The notes below the pieces were generated by a model. The model was not told the DNA's origin. It did not search any database and saw only the letters and a program-made list of their open reading frames with translations. DNA of 64,000 nt. Source: an uncultured Collinsella sp. (lineage in GTDB: Bacteria; Actinomycetota; Coriobacteriia; Coriobacteriales; Coriobacteriaceae). A program made the position numbers and the translations under genes. Below are positions 17,692 to 26,590 of the stretch, one piece after another. Where the stretch lies: positions 55,413-119,412 of the forward strand of contig CATYVQ010000008.1 in NCBI GenBank assembly GCA_958413895.1, read 5' to 3'. The first letter of the stretch is position 1. Each line of letters begins with the position of its first letter.

Positions 17692-20019
17692 TTAGGCGGA
17701 AACTGCAGCGGAAGCAGTGTTGGTCTCGTCCTCGTCGGTCCAAGCGTGCTTGGGCATGGGACGGAAGATCTGGAAGAGCATCGCAACCAGCAGCACGATG
17801 GCCACAATCGTCCAGATACCAAACTGTCCAAGAACAAGCAGGTTGTAGAACTGGTTGATGAACAGGCCAATGACCCAAGCGAAGGCGCACTCGTAGCCGA
17901 TGGCAATCGCGGTCCACTTGCCAGAGTCCATCTGGTTGCGGATGGTGCCAATGGCGGCAAAGCACGGAGCGCACAGCAGGTTGAACGCGCCAAAGGCGAC
18001 GCAAGCGCCCATGGTGGGGAACATGCCGGCAAACGCGGTCCACAGGCTCGGGTCGGTCTCGCCCGCGTCGGCGACGGACAGCAGCGAGCCGGCGGTGGCG
18101 ACGACGTTCTCCTTGGCGACGAGGCCAGAGACGGTCAGCGCGGTTGCCTGCCAGGTGCTAAAGCCGAGCGGGGCGAAGATCCAAGCGACCAGGTTGCCCA
18201 GCATGGCGAGCACGGAGTAGTCCATAAACTCCTCGGGGATGCCGTCCATCGCAGGCAGGAAGCCAAAGGAACCATTGTAGCTACCAAAGTTGGACAGGAA
18301 CCAAACCACGACAGTGGACGCGAAGATGACCGTGCCGGCCTTCTTGATAAAGGCCCAGCAGCGCTCCCACACGTGCAGCGCCCAAGAGCGGATCGCCGGG
18401 AAGTGGTAGGCGGGAAGCTCCATAACGAACGGCGTCGGGCGACCGGCGAAGAGCTTGGTCTTTTTGAGCATGAGGCCCGAGGCGATGACGGCAAAGACGC
18501 CCAGGAAGTAGAAGAGCGGGCTGATCCACGCGGCGGTGGTGGAAGAATCGCCGATGATGGAACCCATGAGCAGGGCGATAATCGGCAGCTTGGCGCCGCA
18601 GGGGATGAACGTGGTGGTCATGACCGTCATGCGGCGGTCCTTCTCGTTCTCGATGGTCTTGGTGGCCATGACGCCGGGGACGCCGCAGCCCGAGGACACG
18701 AGCATGGGGATGAAGGACTTACCGGACAGGCCGAAGCGGCGGAACACGCGGTCCATGATGAAGGCGACGCGGGCCATGTAGCCGCAGTCCTCCAGGAAGG
18801 ACAGCATGACGAACAGCAGGAACATCTGCGGCACAAAGCCGAAGATGGCGCCCAGGCCGCCGACGATACCGTCACAGACGAGCGAATCGACCAGGCCACC
18901 GTCCTCGGTGCCACCCGCCACAAGTGCGTCGTGGACCATGGTGGTGATACCCGGGACATAGGGGCCGTACTGCGCCGGGTCGACCGAGTCGGCGTCGTCA
19001 CCCGCGGCCTCGACAGCCTCATCGTAAGCATCGCGGCCCTGACCGAGCACATACCAACCGTCGGTGCCAAAGAGCTGATCGTTGGTGAAGTCGGTCACCG
19101 TTCCGCCCAGGGTGGAAACGGCGATGTAGTACACGCAGAACATGATGACCACAAAGATCGGCAGGCCCAGGATACGGTTGGTAACCACACGGTCGATCTT
19201 CTCGGAGGTGCTCATCTTGGCCGGGGCCTTGGTGAGGCACTCGTCGATGATGTGTGCGATCACGCCGTAGCGCTCACCGGTGATGATGGACTCGGCGTCA
19301 TCGTCGCAGTCCTGCTCGCACTGAGCGACCAGCTCTTCGACGCGAGCGGCCTTCTCCTTGGTGAGGTTGATGAGCTTGCAGGCGTCCGCATCACGTTCGA
19401 ACAGCTTGACGGCGTAATAGCGGCGCTTGTTAGCGGGAACGCTCGCAGGCAGATTGTTTTCGATGTGGTCAAGAACGTCCTCGATGGAGGAATCGAACTT
19501 GTGCTCCGGCACCTGGCCCTTGGAAGCTGCGGACTTCTTGACCTGCTCGAAGAGCTCCTTGATGCCCTTGTTCTTAAGAGCGGAGATCATCATAACCGGG
19601 CAGCCGAGCTTCTTGGAGAGCTTGTCCGTGTCGATCTTGTCGCCGTTCTTCTCGACCAAGTCGGCCATGTTGAGGGCGACGACCACGGGCAGGCCGGTCT
19701 CGATAACCTGAAGCGCCAGGTACAGGTTGCGCTCGAGGTTGGTGGCGTCGACAACCTGGACGACGACATCGGGCTCGCCGCTCATAAGGTAATCGCGCGA
19801 GCATTGCTCCTCGGGGCTGTAGGGGGAAAGCGAGTAGATGCCGGGGAGGTCCGTGATGGTAACGTTCTTGTCGCTTAGGAGCTTGGCCTCCTTTTTCTCA
19901 ACCGTGACGCCGGGCCAGTTGCCAACGTAGCCGTTGGCGCCGGTGATCAGGTTGAAAAGCGTGGTCTTGCCGCAGTTGGGGTTACCCGCCAGCGCGACAT
20001 GGATCTGAGAATCCGCCAT
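17692..20019 (-). CDS. feoB: ferrous iron transport protein B
   Basis: A 775-residue membrane GTPase that imports Fe(II). The N-terminal G domain has GNPNCGKTT (G1, residues 12-20), DLPGIYSLSP (G3) and LNMADLV (G4), followed by the helical GDI-like domain. The transmembrane half contains two Gate-type repeats, with GCGVPGVMATK in the first. Length is standard. AAGAAGG lies just before the ATG. It follows feoA by 123 bp, a gap that contains an AAGTTAG/CTAACTT inverted repeat resembling metal-repressor sites. Together with two FeoA proteins and the Cys-rich partner it forms a complete ferrous-iron uptake system. Confidence 0.97.
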   Translation of the reverse strand: MADSQIHVALAGNPNCGKTTLFNLITGANGYVGNWPGVTVEKKEAKLLSDKNVTITDLPGIYSLSPYSPEEQCSRDYLMSGEPDVVVQVVDATNLERNLYLALQVIETGLPVVVALNMADLVEKNGDKIDTDKLSKKLGCPVMMISALKNKGIKELFEQVKKSAASKGQVPEHKFDSSIEDVLDHIENNLPASVPANKRRYYAVKLFERDADACKLINLTKEKAARVEELVAQCEQDCDDDAESIITGERYGVIAHIIDECLTKAPAKMSTSEKIDRVVTNRILGLPIFVVIMFCVYYIAVSTLGGTVTDFTNDQLFGTDGWYVLGQGRDAYDEAVEAAGDDADSVDPAQYGPYVPGITTMVHDALVAGGTEDGGLVDSLVCDGIVGGLGAIFGFVPQMFLLFVMLSFLEDCGYMARVAFIMDRVFRRFGLSGKSFIPMLVSSGCGVPGVMATKTIENEKDRRMTVMTTTFIPCGAKLPIIALLMGSIIGDSSTTAAWISPLFYFLGVFAVIASGLMLKKTKLFAGRPTPFVMELPAYHFPAIRSWALHVWERCWAFIKKAGTVIFASTVVVWFLSNFGSYNGSFGFLPAMDGIPEEFMDYSVLAMLGNLVAWIFAPLGFSTWQATALTVSGLVAKENVVATAGSLLSVADAGETDPSLWTAFAGMFPTMGACVAFGAFNLLCAPCFAAIGTIRNQMDSGKWTAIAIGYECAFAWVIGLFINQFYNLLVLGQFGIWTIVAIVLLVAMLFQIFRPMPKHAWTDEDETNTASAAVSA

Positions 20020-20094
20020 TCAATCCTTCTTCCTTGTGTGCCTGCGCTGCTTTCTCCGCGCAGGCTGGATAATGTGCTTCAAAGATGCTGCATT

Positions 20095-20114
20095 AAGTTA
20101 GAAAAACCTAACTT
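20095..20114. promoter_or_regulatory. inverted repeat between feoA and feoB, possible iron-repressor site
   Basis: AAGTTAG and CTAACTT are perfect 7-bp arms around six bases. The TTAG/CTAA composition recalls DtxR/IdeR-type boxes of Actinomycetota, and the site precedes feoB. The binding protein is not identified here. Confidence 0.4.
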
Positions 20115-20142
20115 TATCTGCAGAAATATACGTCGCGAGCCC

Positions 20143-20364
20143 TTACTGGACCTCGACGACGGCCGCCTCCTCCTTGCGGATGGAAAGCTCGTAGCCGCGC
20201 ACGTTGATCTCGACCGGATCACCGAGCGGTGCAACCTTCACGACCTTGAACGAAGTGCCCTTGATGAGCCCCAGGTCCATAAGGTGGCGGCGAAGCGCAC
20301 CCTCACCGTGAAGCTTGACGATGGTGGAGCTCTCGCCCACCTTAACGTCACCCAACGTCTTCAT
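20143..20364 (-). CDS. feoA: FeoA-domain protein
   Basis: A 73-residue SH3-like FeoA protein. LRRHLMDLGLIKGTSFKVVK and DPVEINVRGYELSIRKEEA are the conserved FeoA core. FeoA is a small cytoplasmic partner thought to modulate FeoB. AGGGGGACAAGAGG precedes the ATG. It lies immediately downstream of a second feoA-like gene (40 bp) and upstream of feoB, in the usual feoA-feoB order. Confidence 0.93.
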   Translation of the reverse strand: MKTLGDVKVGESSTIVKLHGEGALRRHLMDLGLIKGTSFKVVKVAPLGDPVEINVRGYELSIRKEEAAVVEVQ

Positions 20365-20403
20365 CCTCTTGTCCCCCTTTCGGTTTTTATGAAATGCTAC
20401 AGA

Positions 20404-20646
20404 CTAACCGACGGTCATGATGTGCATGGCAACCTTGGAATCGATGCCAAAGCGTGCGCCCAGCACCGTGACGATGATATTGGCACCACTCGAGCTCACC
20501 ACGTGGATTTCGTTGCCCTCGACAAAGCCGAGGTCCTTGAGGTGGTGTTTCATGTCCTCATTGCCCTTTACACGAGACACGCGCACGGTTTCGCCCGCTT
20601 TTACCATCGAAAGCGGCATGGCCGGCATCTGCGGTCCGCAAGACAT
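20404..20646 (-). CDS. second FeoA-domain protein
   Basis: An 80-residue FeoA paralogue. MKHHLKDLGFVEGNEIHVVS and ANIIVTVLGARFGIDSKVA match the FeoA fold; the N-terminus begins MSCGPQMPAMPLSMV, a Cys- and Met-containing lead absent from the neighbour. AGGAGCC precedes the ATG. It is the first gene of the feo unit and lies next to a large inverted repeat at 20689-20743. Tandem FeoA genes ahead of feoB are common in anaerobes; their separate roles are not established. Confidence 0.9.
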   Translation of the reverse strand: MSCGPQMPAMPLSMVKAGETVRVSRVKGNEDMKHHLKDLGFVEGNEIHVVSSSGANIIVTVLGARFGIDSKVAMHIMTVG

Positions 20647-20688
20647 GAGTGGCTCCTAACGTCAGTTCGTCCTCAACATCGACGCGAT

Positions 20689-20743
20689 AAAAGTTAACCA
20701 CGTCTATGTTCGCTTTAGTAAACTAGCACGTGGTTAACTTTTT
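20689..20743. promoter_or_regulatory. long inverted repeat in the feo promoter
   Basis: 15-bp arms (AAAAGTTAACCACGT at 20689-20703 and its complement at 20728-20742) are perfect and separated by 24 bp. The arms read as two opposed copies of one site flanking the likely feo promoter, consistent with a dimeric metal-responsive repressor. Confidence 0.45.
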
Positions 20744-20789
20744 GGAAAGGGTCTCTATTCAGTTTTCGAAAAAGTTTCCTATACGAAAC

Positions 20790-20826
20790 AAAAAGGCGCG
20801 GCAAAGGACCATCCTTTACCGCGCCC
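20790..20826 (-). terminator. terminator after the HPr gene
   Basis: GGCGCGGTAAAGGA pairs with TCCTTTGCCGCGCC, followed on the minus strand by TTTTTG. It lies just past the HPr stop. Confidence 0.85.
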
Positions 20827-20834
20827 TATCACGC

Positions 20835-21083
20835 TTAAAGCGAGAGGTTTCTAATCGACGTAACGCACGAGGCCTCATCCACACCCGAAACGCGGAACAC
20901 GATATCCTCGCCGCACTCGCCGTAGAGAGCCATGAGGCCCATAACATCGCGACCGCCGGTATGGCGGTCGCCGATGCTGACCGACACGTCGCTACGGTGC
21001 TTGGCAATGATGTCATAGAGCAGCGCAACCGGGCGGGCGTGTAGTCCCAACGGATCTTTAATCGTCTTTGTAAACTCGACCAT
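20835..21083 (-). CDS. HPr-family phosphocarrier protein with Asp at position 46
   Basis: An 82-residue HPr-like protein. From the chosen ATG the motif DPLGLHARPVAL places the phosphorylatable His at residue 15, as in classical HPr. The regulatory region reads GGRDVMGLMAL; where Gram-positive HPr has Ser46 (KSIMG), this protein has Asp46. His-dependent phosphotransfer should therefore be possible, while HPrK-type serine phosphorylation should not. GGAGG before the ATG at 21083 supports that start over one 15 codons upstream. The gene is alone with its own terminator; no ptsI or EII genes are nearby. It could be a PTS HPr or a regulatory paralogue. Confidence 0.88.
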   Translation of the reverse strand: MVEFTKTIKDPLGLHARPVALLYDIIAKHRSDVSVSIGDRHTGGRDVMGLMALYGECGEDIVFRVSGVDEASCVTSIRNLSL

Positions 21084-21186
21084 GTCCCCTCCCACGACAT
21101 CACACATTCGGCCGGCAAACCCAGCCACGTGGTAGTTATTGTAGCGTTAGATGCTTATCGAGGGCCCCTCCGGATACCCCGTGGTC

Positions 21187-21395
21187 AAAAAGTGGCAAAT
21201 ATGAGTACTGTCACAAATTTAGTAGCAGCAAAATCGAGAGCTAGTTGCCTACTTTGAGCGATTCGAAGAGGTTGAAAGCCGTCAAACGCCCTTTAAAGGG
21301 GGGTTAGATAAATTGATTTTAAGCCCATTTTCGCTCAGGAAAGGCCGAAAAATATGCCACCTCTTTTGCAACAGTACTCATATTTGGCATTTTTT
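21187..21395. repeat. 209-bp inverted-repeat element (MITE-like)
   Basis: The ends (21187-21211 and 21371-21394) are inverted repeats sharing a perfect 16-bp core CAAATATGAGTACTGT. The interior, which includes CCCTTTAAAGGG, has no supported gene. The surrounding 21129-21505 gap otherwise holds only the terminator of the next gene. Confidence 0.55.
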
Positions 21396-21429
21396 GAACA
21401 CAGGGGCCAAAACCATGCCCCAAAACACA

Positions 21430-21459
21430 AAAGGAGGGGCCTCGTAAGGCCCCTCCTTA
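21430..21459 (-). terminator. terminator after the amino-acid antiporter
   Basis: AAGGAGGGGCC and GGCCCCTCCTT form an 11-bp perfect stem, followed on the minus strand by TTTGTGTTTT. It lies about 50 bp past the stop. Confidence 0.8.
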
Positions 21460-21505
21460 GGAAAGGGAATCGATTTATTCCACAGCCGTAGATTAATCCT
21501 AGCCG

Positions 21506-22969
21506 CTACTCCATCATGTCGAGGACGGAGGGGCGCAGCTCGCTCTCGGCGGCCTCGGGATCGGTCTCGCGCAGACGGTTGATATAGCGGTTGTACCACA
21601 TCACGGCAAGGCCCAGGAAGACAACCACACCGCCAACGTTGTAGACCAGCGTCAGCCACAGCGGCTGATCGAGCGGAATGGTGCCGCAGATAAGCACGAA
21701 GCAGAAGACCACAAGCAGGAATGCGGCAACGACCAGGCCAAAGCCGCGCGAGCCCATGCGGAAGCCACGGGGAGCAGCATCGAAGTTCTTGCGCAGCATA
21801 AAGTAGGCAAGCAGGATCAGCAGCGGCGGGAGCAGAGCGGTGGCAGCCGTCATGTTGGTGACGATCATGAGCAGGTCGTCGAGGTTACCGGAGCCCAGGG
21901 CCGGGATGATCAGGATGGGGACGACGATGGCGAACTGCAGCCAGGCAGCGCGGGCAGGAATGCCGTGCTCGTTGAGCTCGACGATCTTGCTACCAAAGAC
22001 GCCCTTGGGGATCTCGGTGAAGAAGACCTTGATGGGAGCGGAGGTCCACATCATGAGGGAACCCAGCGTAGCGGCGAGAAGGATCAAGCCGATGACGCGC
22101 GTGGACACTTCCATAGGAATGCCAAAGTGGGCAAAGACAGCGCCGAACACGTCGAAGATGCCGGTGGAGATGGCAACGCTGCCCTCGGGGATGAACAGGT
22201 TAACCAGCAGCGAAGCGCCTGCATACAGAAGGCCGATGGTCAGGCCGGCGATAACGACGGTGCGCACGAAGGCCTTGACGCCACCCTTAAGGTCGTTAAG
22301 GAACACGCCGACAGACTCAGCGCCGCCAACGCCCTGGATGATCCAGGCAAGCGTACCGAAGAAGCCCCACATAGTGGCGAAGTTGCTCATGTCGGGAGCC
22401 ATGTTGGCGGGAGTAGGAGCCGTAGCGAACTCGACGCCGCCAAAGGCAGCAGCCAGGGACAGCAAGATGAACACGGCAGTCAGACCGAGAGCCGCGGTCG
22501 AGCCGAAGGAGGAAATAGAGCCGATCCACTTAGCGCCCTTGGTCGAAACCCACGTGGCGATAGCAAAGACGACGATCTCGATAATGGTGATCCACAGCTG
22601 CGAAAGCTCGGCATTGGCACCAAAGAACACGTAGCTCGCGTAGATGATGACGTTGGGCAAGACGGACGCAAAGTAGAACAGGTTAACGAACCAGTAGCTA
22701 AATGCCGTCAGGAACGCCCAGCGGCCACCCATCGAGGTCTTAACCCATGCGTACACGCCGGACTCGGAGTCCTTGTTAAGGCCGACGAACTCGGCGGTAA
22801 CCAGGGTATAGGGGACAAAGTACAAAAGTGTGGCGAAGAAGAACGACGGCGCAGCTGCCAAGCCGATGGCCGCGTTGTTGTTGATGATGTTCTTGATACC
22901 GAACACGGCGGCGACCGTCATGCCCAGCAGAGCGAACGAACCGATCGTTCCTCGTTTTTCAGAGCTCAT
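21506..22969 (-). CDS. APC-superfamily amino acid permease/antiporter
   Basis: A 487-residue membrane protein with about twelve hydrophobic helices. The N-terminal GTIGSFALLGMTVAAVFGIK and the helix pair around VGLNKDSESGVYAWVKTSMG follow the amino acid-polyamine-organocation pattern, closest in feel to the glutamate:GABA antiporter (GadC) branch; GGAESVGVFLNDLKGG is a family-typical loop. GGGAGGG six bases before the ATG at 22969 sets the start. No decarboxylase or deiminase neighbour indicates the exchanged pair, so the substrate is unassigned. It has its own promoter region and terminator. Confidence 0.85.
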   Translation of the reverse strand: MSSEKRGTIGSFALLGMTVAAVFGIKNIINNNAAIGLAAAPSFFFATLLYFVPYTLVTAEFVGLNKDSESGVYAWVKTSMGGRWAFLTAFSYWFVNLFYFASVLPNVIIYASYVFFGANAELSQLWITIIEIVVFAIATWVSTKGAKWIGSISSFGSTAALGLTAVFILLSLAAAFGGVEFATAPTPANMAPDMSNFATMWGFFGTLAWIIQGVGGAESVGVFLNDLKGGVKAFVRTVVIAGLTIGLLYAGASLLVNLFIPEGSVAISTGIFDVFGAVFAHFGIPMEVSTRVIGLILLAATLGSLMMWTSAPIKVFFTEIPKGVFGSKIVELNEHGIPARAAWLQFAIVVPILIIPALGSGNLDDLLMIVTNMTAATALLPPLLILLAYFMLRKNFDAAPRGFRMGSRGFGLVVAAFLLVVFCFVLICGTIPLDQPLWLTLVYNVGGVVVFLGLAVMWYNRYINRLRETDPEAAESELRPSVLDMME

Positions 22970-23122
22970 AAGCCCTCCCAATCATCTATTAAATGTCATC
23001 TAAACCCGTCCGAGCTGCAAGTGCAAACACGGACGGCGCACCTGCTAAGGGGAATGGGGAAAAGGGAGTCAACAAAGCCATCCCCCTTAACGGTGCGAAG
23101 CAAACGCCCAAACGGACGAATA

Positions 23123-23578
23123 CTACTTGTTGGGGAAGGAATAACCTTCGACCGTCACGTGCAGTACCACGACGCGGGGATCCGCGGCATCGGCCACGAC
23201 ACGGTAGGCCTCGTCAATTTCGACGACGGCAACGCCGCCGGCGGGAATCGTCACGGTCTCCCCCGCCCCCTCAAAGCGCTCGCGATCATCGATATCGCTG
23301 TAAGCGCGGGTGCAGGTGAGGCCTGCCTTGGGGGCAACCTCGACGGTCAGGTCGCCGTCGAGCGGAGCGAGCACGGCATGGTAGCGACGGTGACCGACCA
23401 GGTCGGCGGTTGCGGCCTCGCGGGCATAGACCCACCAGTACACCAACGAGTCGCCGATGGAGTAAGCCACGTCGTGCTGTAGGTCGGCAACGCCATCGAG
23501 CGCCTGGCCGGTGCGCATCCACTTCTTGACGGACTTCATCTGAGCGTCGAAATCGGCGCGCGAGTTAAAGACATGCAT
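23123..23578 (-). CDS. ebgC: YhcH/YjgK/YiaL-family protein, EbgC-like beta-galactosidase subunit
   Basis: A 151-residue cupin-like protein of the YhcH/YjgK/YiaL family. GDSLVYWWVYAREAATADLVGHRRYHAV is shared with E. coli EbgC, the small subunit needed for full activity of the evolved beta-galactosidase. It follows the GH2 gene by only 3 bp, and its ribosome site AAGGAGG overlaps the end of that gene, so the two are translationally coupled in the ebgA-ebgC order. This makes an accessory role for the beta-galactosidase likely; a separate sugar-processing role, as seen in YhcH, is possible. Confidence 0.82.
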   Translation of the reverse strand: MHVFNSRADFDAQMKSVKKWMRTGQALDGVADLQHDVAYSIGDSLVYWWVYAREAATADLVGHRRYHAVLAPLDGDLTVEVAPKAGLTCTRAYSDIDDRERFEGAGETVTIPAGGVAVVEIDEAYRVVADAADPRVVVLHVTVEGYSFPNK

Positions 23579-23581
23579 GGC

Positions 23582-26500
23582 TTATGCCTCCTTAATGGGT
23601 GCCAGCGCCTGAGCCAGATCGGCAGACGTCAGCGGTCGCAGGGACACCTCAAAGCTGAAGCTCTCAAAACGGGTGCGATAGGAATCGAGCACCTCGGAAC
23701 CCCAAGAGTTCGAGCCAAGGCCGAGCAACTGGTCGTTGATGTTGACCGTGACCGTGTCGCCCTTGACAAGGTCGTAGACGTGCTTGGCGTTATCGATGGC
23801 CTCGCAGCTATAGGGCCATGCCGAGAATGAGAACGGGTTGGAGGCGGCGTCAGCCGGACGGGTCACCAGCACGCCGTCGCCATGGCCAGAGCGCAGGGCG
23901 ACCCAGCGGGTACCCTCGCGGTTGGCGCAGTCCTGAGGCATAACGTAGGGCGTGAACATATCGTCGACCGTGGTGCGGTAATGACCGACCGGGTTGGCGC
24001 GCAGCGAGTCCGGATAGTTCTCGCCCGGGCCGTGGCCATACCACTCGACGGCGCGATCGCAACCGGGGACCTCGAAGGAGATACCGATGCGCGGGATGAT
24101 GTCCGAATAGTCACCGTAGGGCTCGCCGGAAACCTTGAGGTCGACGCGACCGCTCGGAAGCACGGTGTAGACGAGCTCGACGCGCATGCCGAACGCGCGG
24201 ACGGGAGGAGCGATACGCTGGCTCACGGCAACGACGACCGCATTGCCGTCCTGCCTCCAAGAAACCTTGCGGGTAGACGTCTGCATCACATCGATGAAGT
24301 TGTCCTTCCACAGGGAGTCGTACTCCTGGGCGTGGTTATCGACGAGCGGATGCCAAAAACCAACCTGGGGACCAGAGGCCATGACGTCGCGGCCGGATGC
24401 CTTCCACTCGCTCACGGTACCGTTGACCTTGCTGAAGGTCAGCTCGCCGTTGAGGGAGTGAATGCGAATCTCCTGCTCGGTCTCCTCGACCGTAAGCTCA
24501 GGACGAACGGGGGCGGCGATGGCCGGCGCCGGATGGTTGGCGATGGCAAACTGGCTAGCGCCCAACTGGAACATCGGCTCGCACCAGACGTGAGCGGCCA
24601 TGGTGTAGGCGCGCACGGTCAGCAGGGTCTCGCCTACCGCGGCCTCGCGAATCACCAGCGGCAGCTGGACGGACTCGCCGGGGGCAACCGCACCGGGCAT
24701 GAGCGTCTTGCGGCACACAACGTCGCCGTCCACCAGGGTCTCGGCCGACAGGCAGACATCCTCGAGGGTGGTAAACCAACGCTTGTTGGTGACGGTCAGC
24801 TCGCCTGCCTCGGCGTCATAAGCCATGCGAACCGGGCAGATGACCTGGCCATACTCAGTGAGGCCCGGACTCGGCTGCTGCCAAGGGAACACCATGCCAT
24901 CGATGCAGAAGTTGCTGTTGTTGGGGTAATCGCCGTTGTCGCCACCATACATATCGTAGGCAACGCCGTCCTCGGTCACAGCAGCCAAACCGTGGTCGCA
25001 CCATTCCCAGATAAACTGGCCTTGGATGCAATCCCAGCGATCGAAGACCTCCTGGTACTCGGACAGGCCTCCGGGGCCATTGCCCATGGAGTGACCGTAC
25101 TCGCAGTTGATGCGCGGCTTGGGGGACGGATGCTCGCCAAAGTCGTTCATCTGCGACACACGGGAGTACATGGTGGAAATGACGTCGACGGTATCGGCGT
25201 TGCGGTCCTCCTCGTAATGGACCGGGCAACCATCGAGCTCGTGAGCCTTGGCGTACATCGCGCGGATGTTGCAGCCATAGCCGCTCTCGTTGCCCATCGA
25301 CCACATAATGATGCAGGCGTGGTTGCGCTCCTGCATCACCAGGCGCTCGATGCGGTCGACGTAGGCCGGCTCCCATGCCGGGTCGTCGGTGACCAGGGCG
25401 ATATTGCCGATATTCTCGAAGCCATGGCTCTCCATATCGGTCTCGGCGACCAGCATGATACCGTATTCGTCGCACAGCTCGTAAAAGCGCGGGTCGTTGG
25501 CGTAGTGGGACGTGCGCACCGCGTTGATGTTGTGCTGCTTCATGAGCTCCAGGTCGCGGCGCATGCGATCGAGGCCCACGGCGCGGCCCTTGTGATCGTC
25601 GTGATCGTGGCGGTTGACGCCATGCATCTTAAAGTAAGTGCCGTTGAGGTAGATATGATTGCCCTCGACCGTCACCTCGGCAAGGCCCTGGCGATGCGGA
25701 ACGTACTCGCTGACCTCGTCACCGTCGTAGACCTCAAACGTAAGGTCATAGAGGAAGGGGTCCTCGGGATTCCAGAAGTGGGCATCGGTCACGCTGCACT
25801 CGGCATGGCCGTCGACGCACTCGCCCGTAGCCACCACGTTCTCGCCATCGCTGAGCGTAAACACGACGCGGGAAGCGCCCTCGGCCACCGTATCGAGCGT
25901 AATCAGAGCGGCATCGCCCTCGCGGTGCGTGCGGAACCTAAAGTCGACCAGGTGTGCGGCGGGACGCTGCATAAGGTACACATCGCGGAAGATGCCCGAT
26001 GCCCACCACATGTCTTGGTCCTCGATATAGCTACCATCGCTGTACTGCAGAACCTTGACCGCAAACAGGTTGTCGCCCTCGACAAGCGCGTCGGTCACGT
26101 CGAACTCGGCAGACAGGCGCGAGCCCTTGGTCATGCCGATAAACTTGCCGTTGACGTACAGCTCGCCATAGCTCTCGATGCCGTCAAAGCGAATGATCTC
26201 GCGAGCGCCGGCAGGCACGGCGGGAAGATTGACGATGCGCTGGTACACGCCCGTGGGATCGTCAGAGGGAACGAACGGCTGATCCACCGGGAACGGGAAA
26301 CCCTCGTCGGTGTAGGCAAGGTTGCCACAGCCGTCTACCTGCCACAGGTGCGGAACCTCCACGTGATCCCACTCGGGCTCGTACGTGGAAAGCTCCTCGT
26401 TAGAGACGGCAGCAGGCCCCTCAAAGAGGCGGAACTGCCACGAGCCGGACAGCTGGACAAACCCGCGCGACAGCTCGCGGCTGTACGTAGCGGCGAGATC

Positions 26501-26590
26501 GGCGGTCTCGTAACCCATGAAGTACGCATGGGGTGCCAGGCGGTTCCTGTGGGTGAGCGCTTGGTTTTCCCAATCGTTAATGGCGTCCAT
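23582..26590 (-). CDS. ebgA: glycoside hydrolase family 2 beta-galactosidase
   Basis: A 1002-residue GH2 enzyme of LacZ/EbgA length. The N-terminal sugar-binding domain includes YTDEGFPFP and FDGIESYGELYVNG; the TIM barrel includes HGVNRHDHDDHKGRAV, IIMWSMGNESGYG (acid/base Glu) and INCEYGHSMGNGPGG (nucleophile Glu), with FIWEWCDHGL after it; the C-terminal beta-sandwich holds GHGPGENYPD. No signal peptide is seen, so it hydrolyses imported lactose or galactosides in the cytoplasm; no permease gene is adjacent. GAAGGAG precedes the ATG. It is divergent from a LacI gene, and three TGCAACCGGTTG operators lie between. Confidence 0.95.
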   Translation of the reverse strand: MDAINDWENQALTHRNRLAPHAYFMGYETADLAATYSRELSRGFVQLSGSWQFRLFEGPAAVSNEELSTYEPEWDHVEVPHLWQVDGCGNLAYTDEGFPFPVDQPFVPSDDPTGVYQRIVNLPAVPAGAREIIRFDGIESYGELYVNGKFIGMTKGSRLSAEFDVTDALVEGDNLFAVKVLQYSDGSYIEDQDMWWASGIFRDVYLMQRPAAHLVDFRFRTHREGDAALITLDTVAEGASRVVFTLSDGENVVATGECVDGHAECSVTDAHFWNPEDPFLYDLTFEVYDGDEVSEYVPHRQGLAEVTVEGNHIYLNGTYFKMHGVNRHDHDDHKGRAVGLDRMRRDLELMKQHNINAVRTSHYANDPRFYELCDEYGIMLVAETDMESHGFENIGNIALVTDDPAWEPAYVDRIERLVMQERNHACIIMWSMGNESGYGCNIRAMYAKAHELDGCPVHYEEDRNADTVDVISTMYSRVSQMNDFGEHPSPKPRINCEYGHSMGNGPGGLSEYQEVFDRWDCIQGQFIWEWCDHGLAAVTEDGVAYDMYGGDNGDYPNNSNFCIDGMVFPWQQPSPGLTEYGQVICPVRMAYDAEAGELTVTNKRWFTTLEDVCLSAETLVDGDVVCRKTLMPGAVAPGESVQLPLVIREAAVGETLLTVRAYTMAAHVWCEPMFQLGASQFAIANHPAPAIAAPVRPELTVEETEQEIRIHSLNGELTFSKVNGTVSEWKASGRDVMASGPQVGFWHPLVDNHAQEYDSLWKDNFIDVMQTSTRKVSWRQDGNAVVVAVSQRIAPPVRAFGMRVELVYTVLPSGRVDLKVSGEPYGDYSDIIPRIGISFEVPGCDRAVEWYGHGPGENYPDSLRANPVGHYRTTVDDMFTPYVMPQDCANREGTRWVALRSGHGDGVLVTRPADAASNPFSFSAWPYSCEAIDNAKHVYDLVKGDTVTVNINDQLLGLGSNSWGSEVLDSYRTRFESFSFEVSLRPLTSADLAQALAPIKEA

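Noticed and set aside
17641..19878. 745-residue open frame opposite feoB
   Set aside because: Antisense shadow of FeoB; composition reflects codon complement only.
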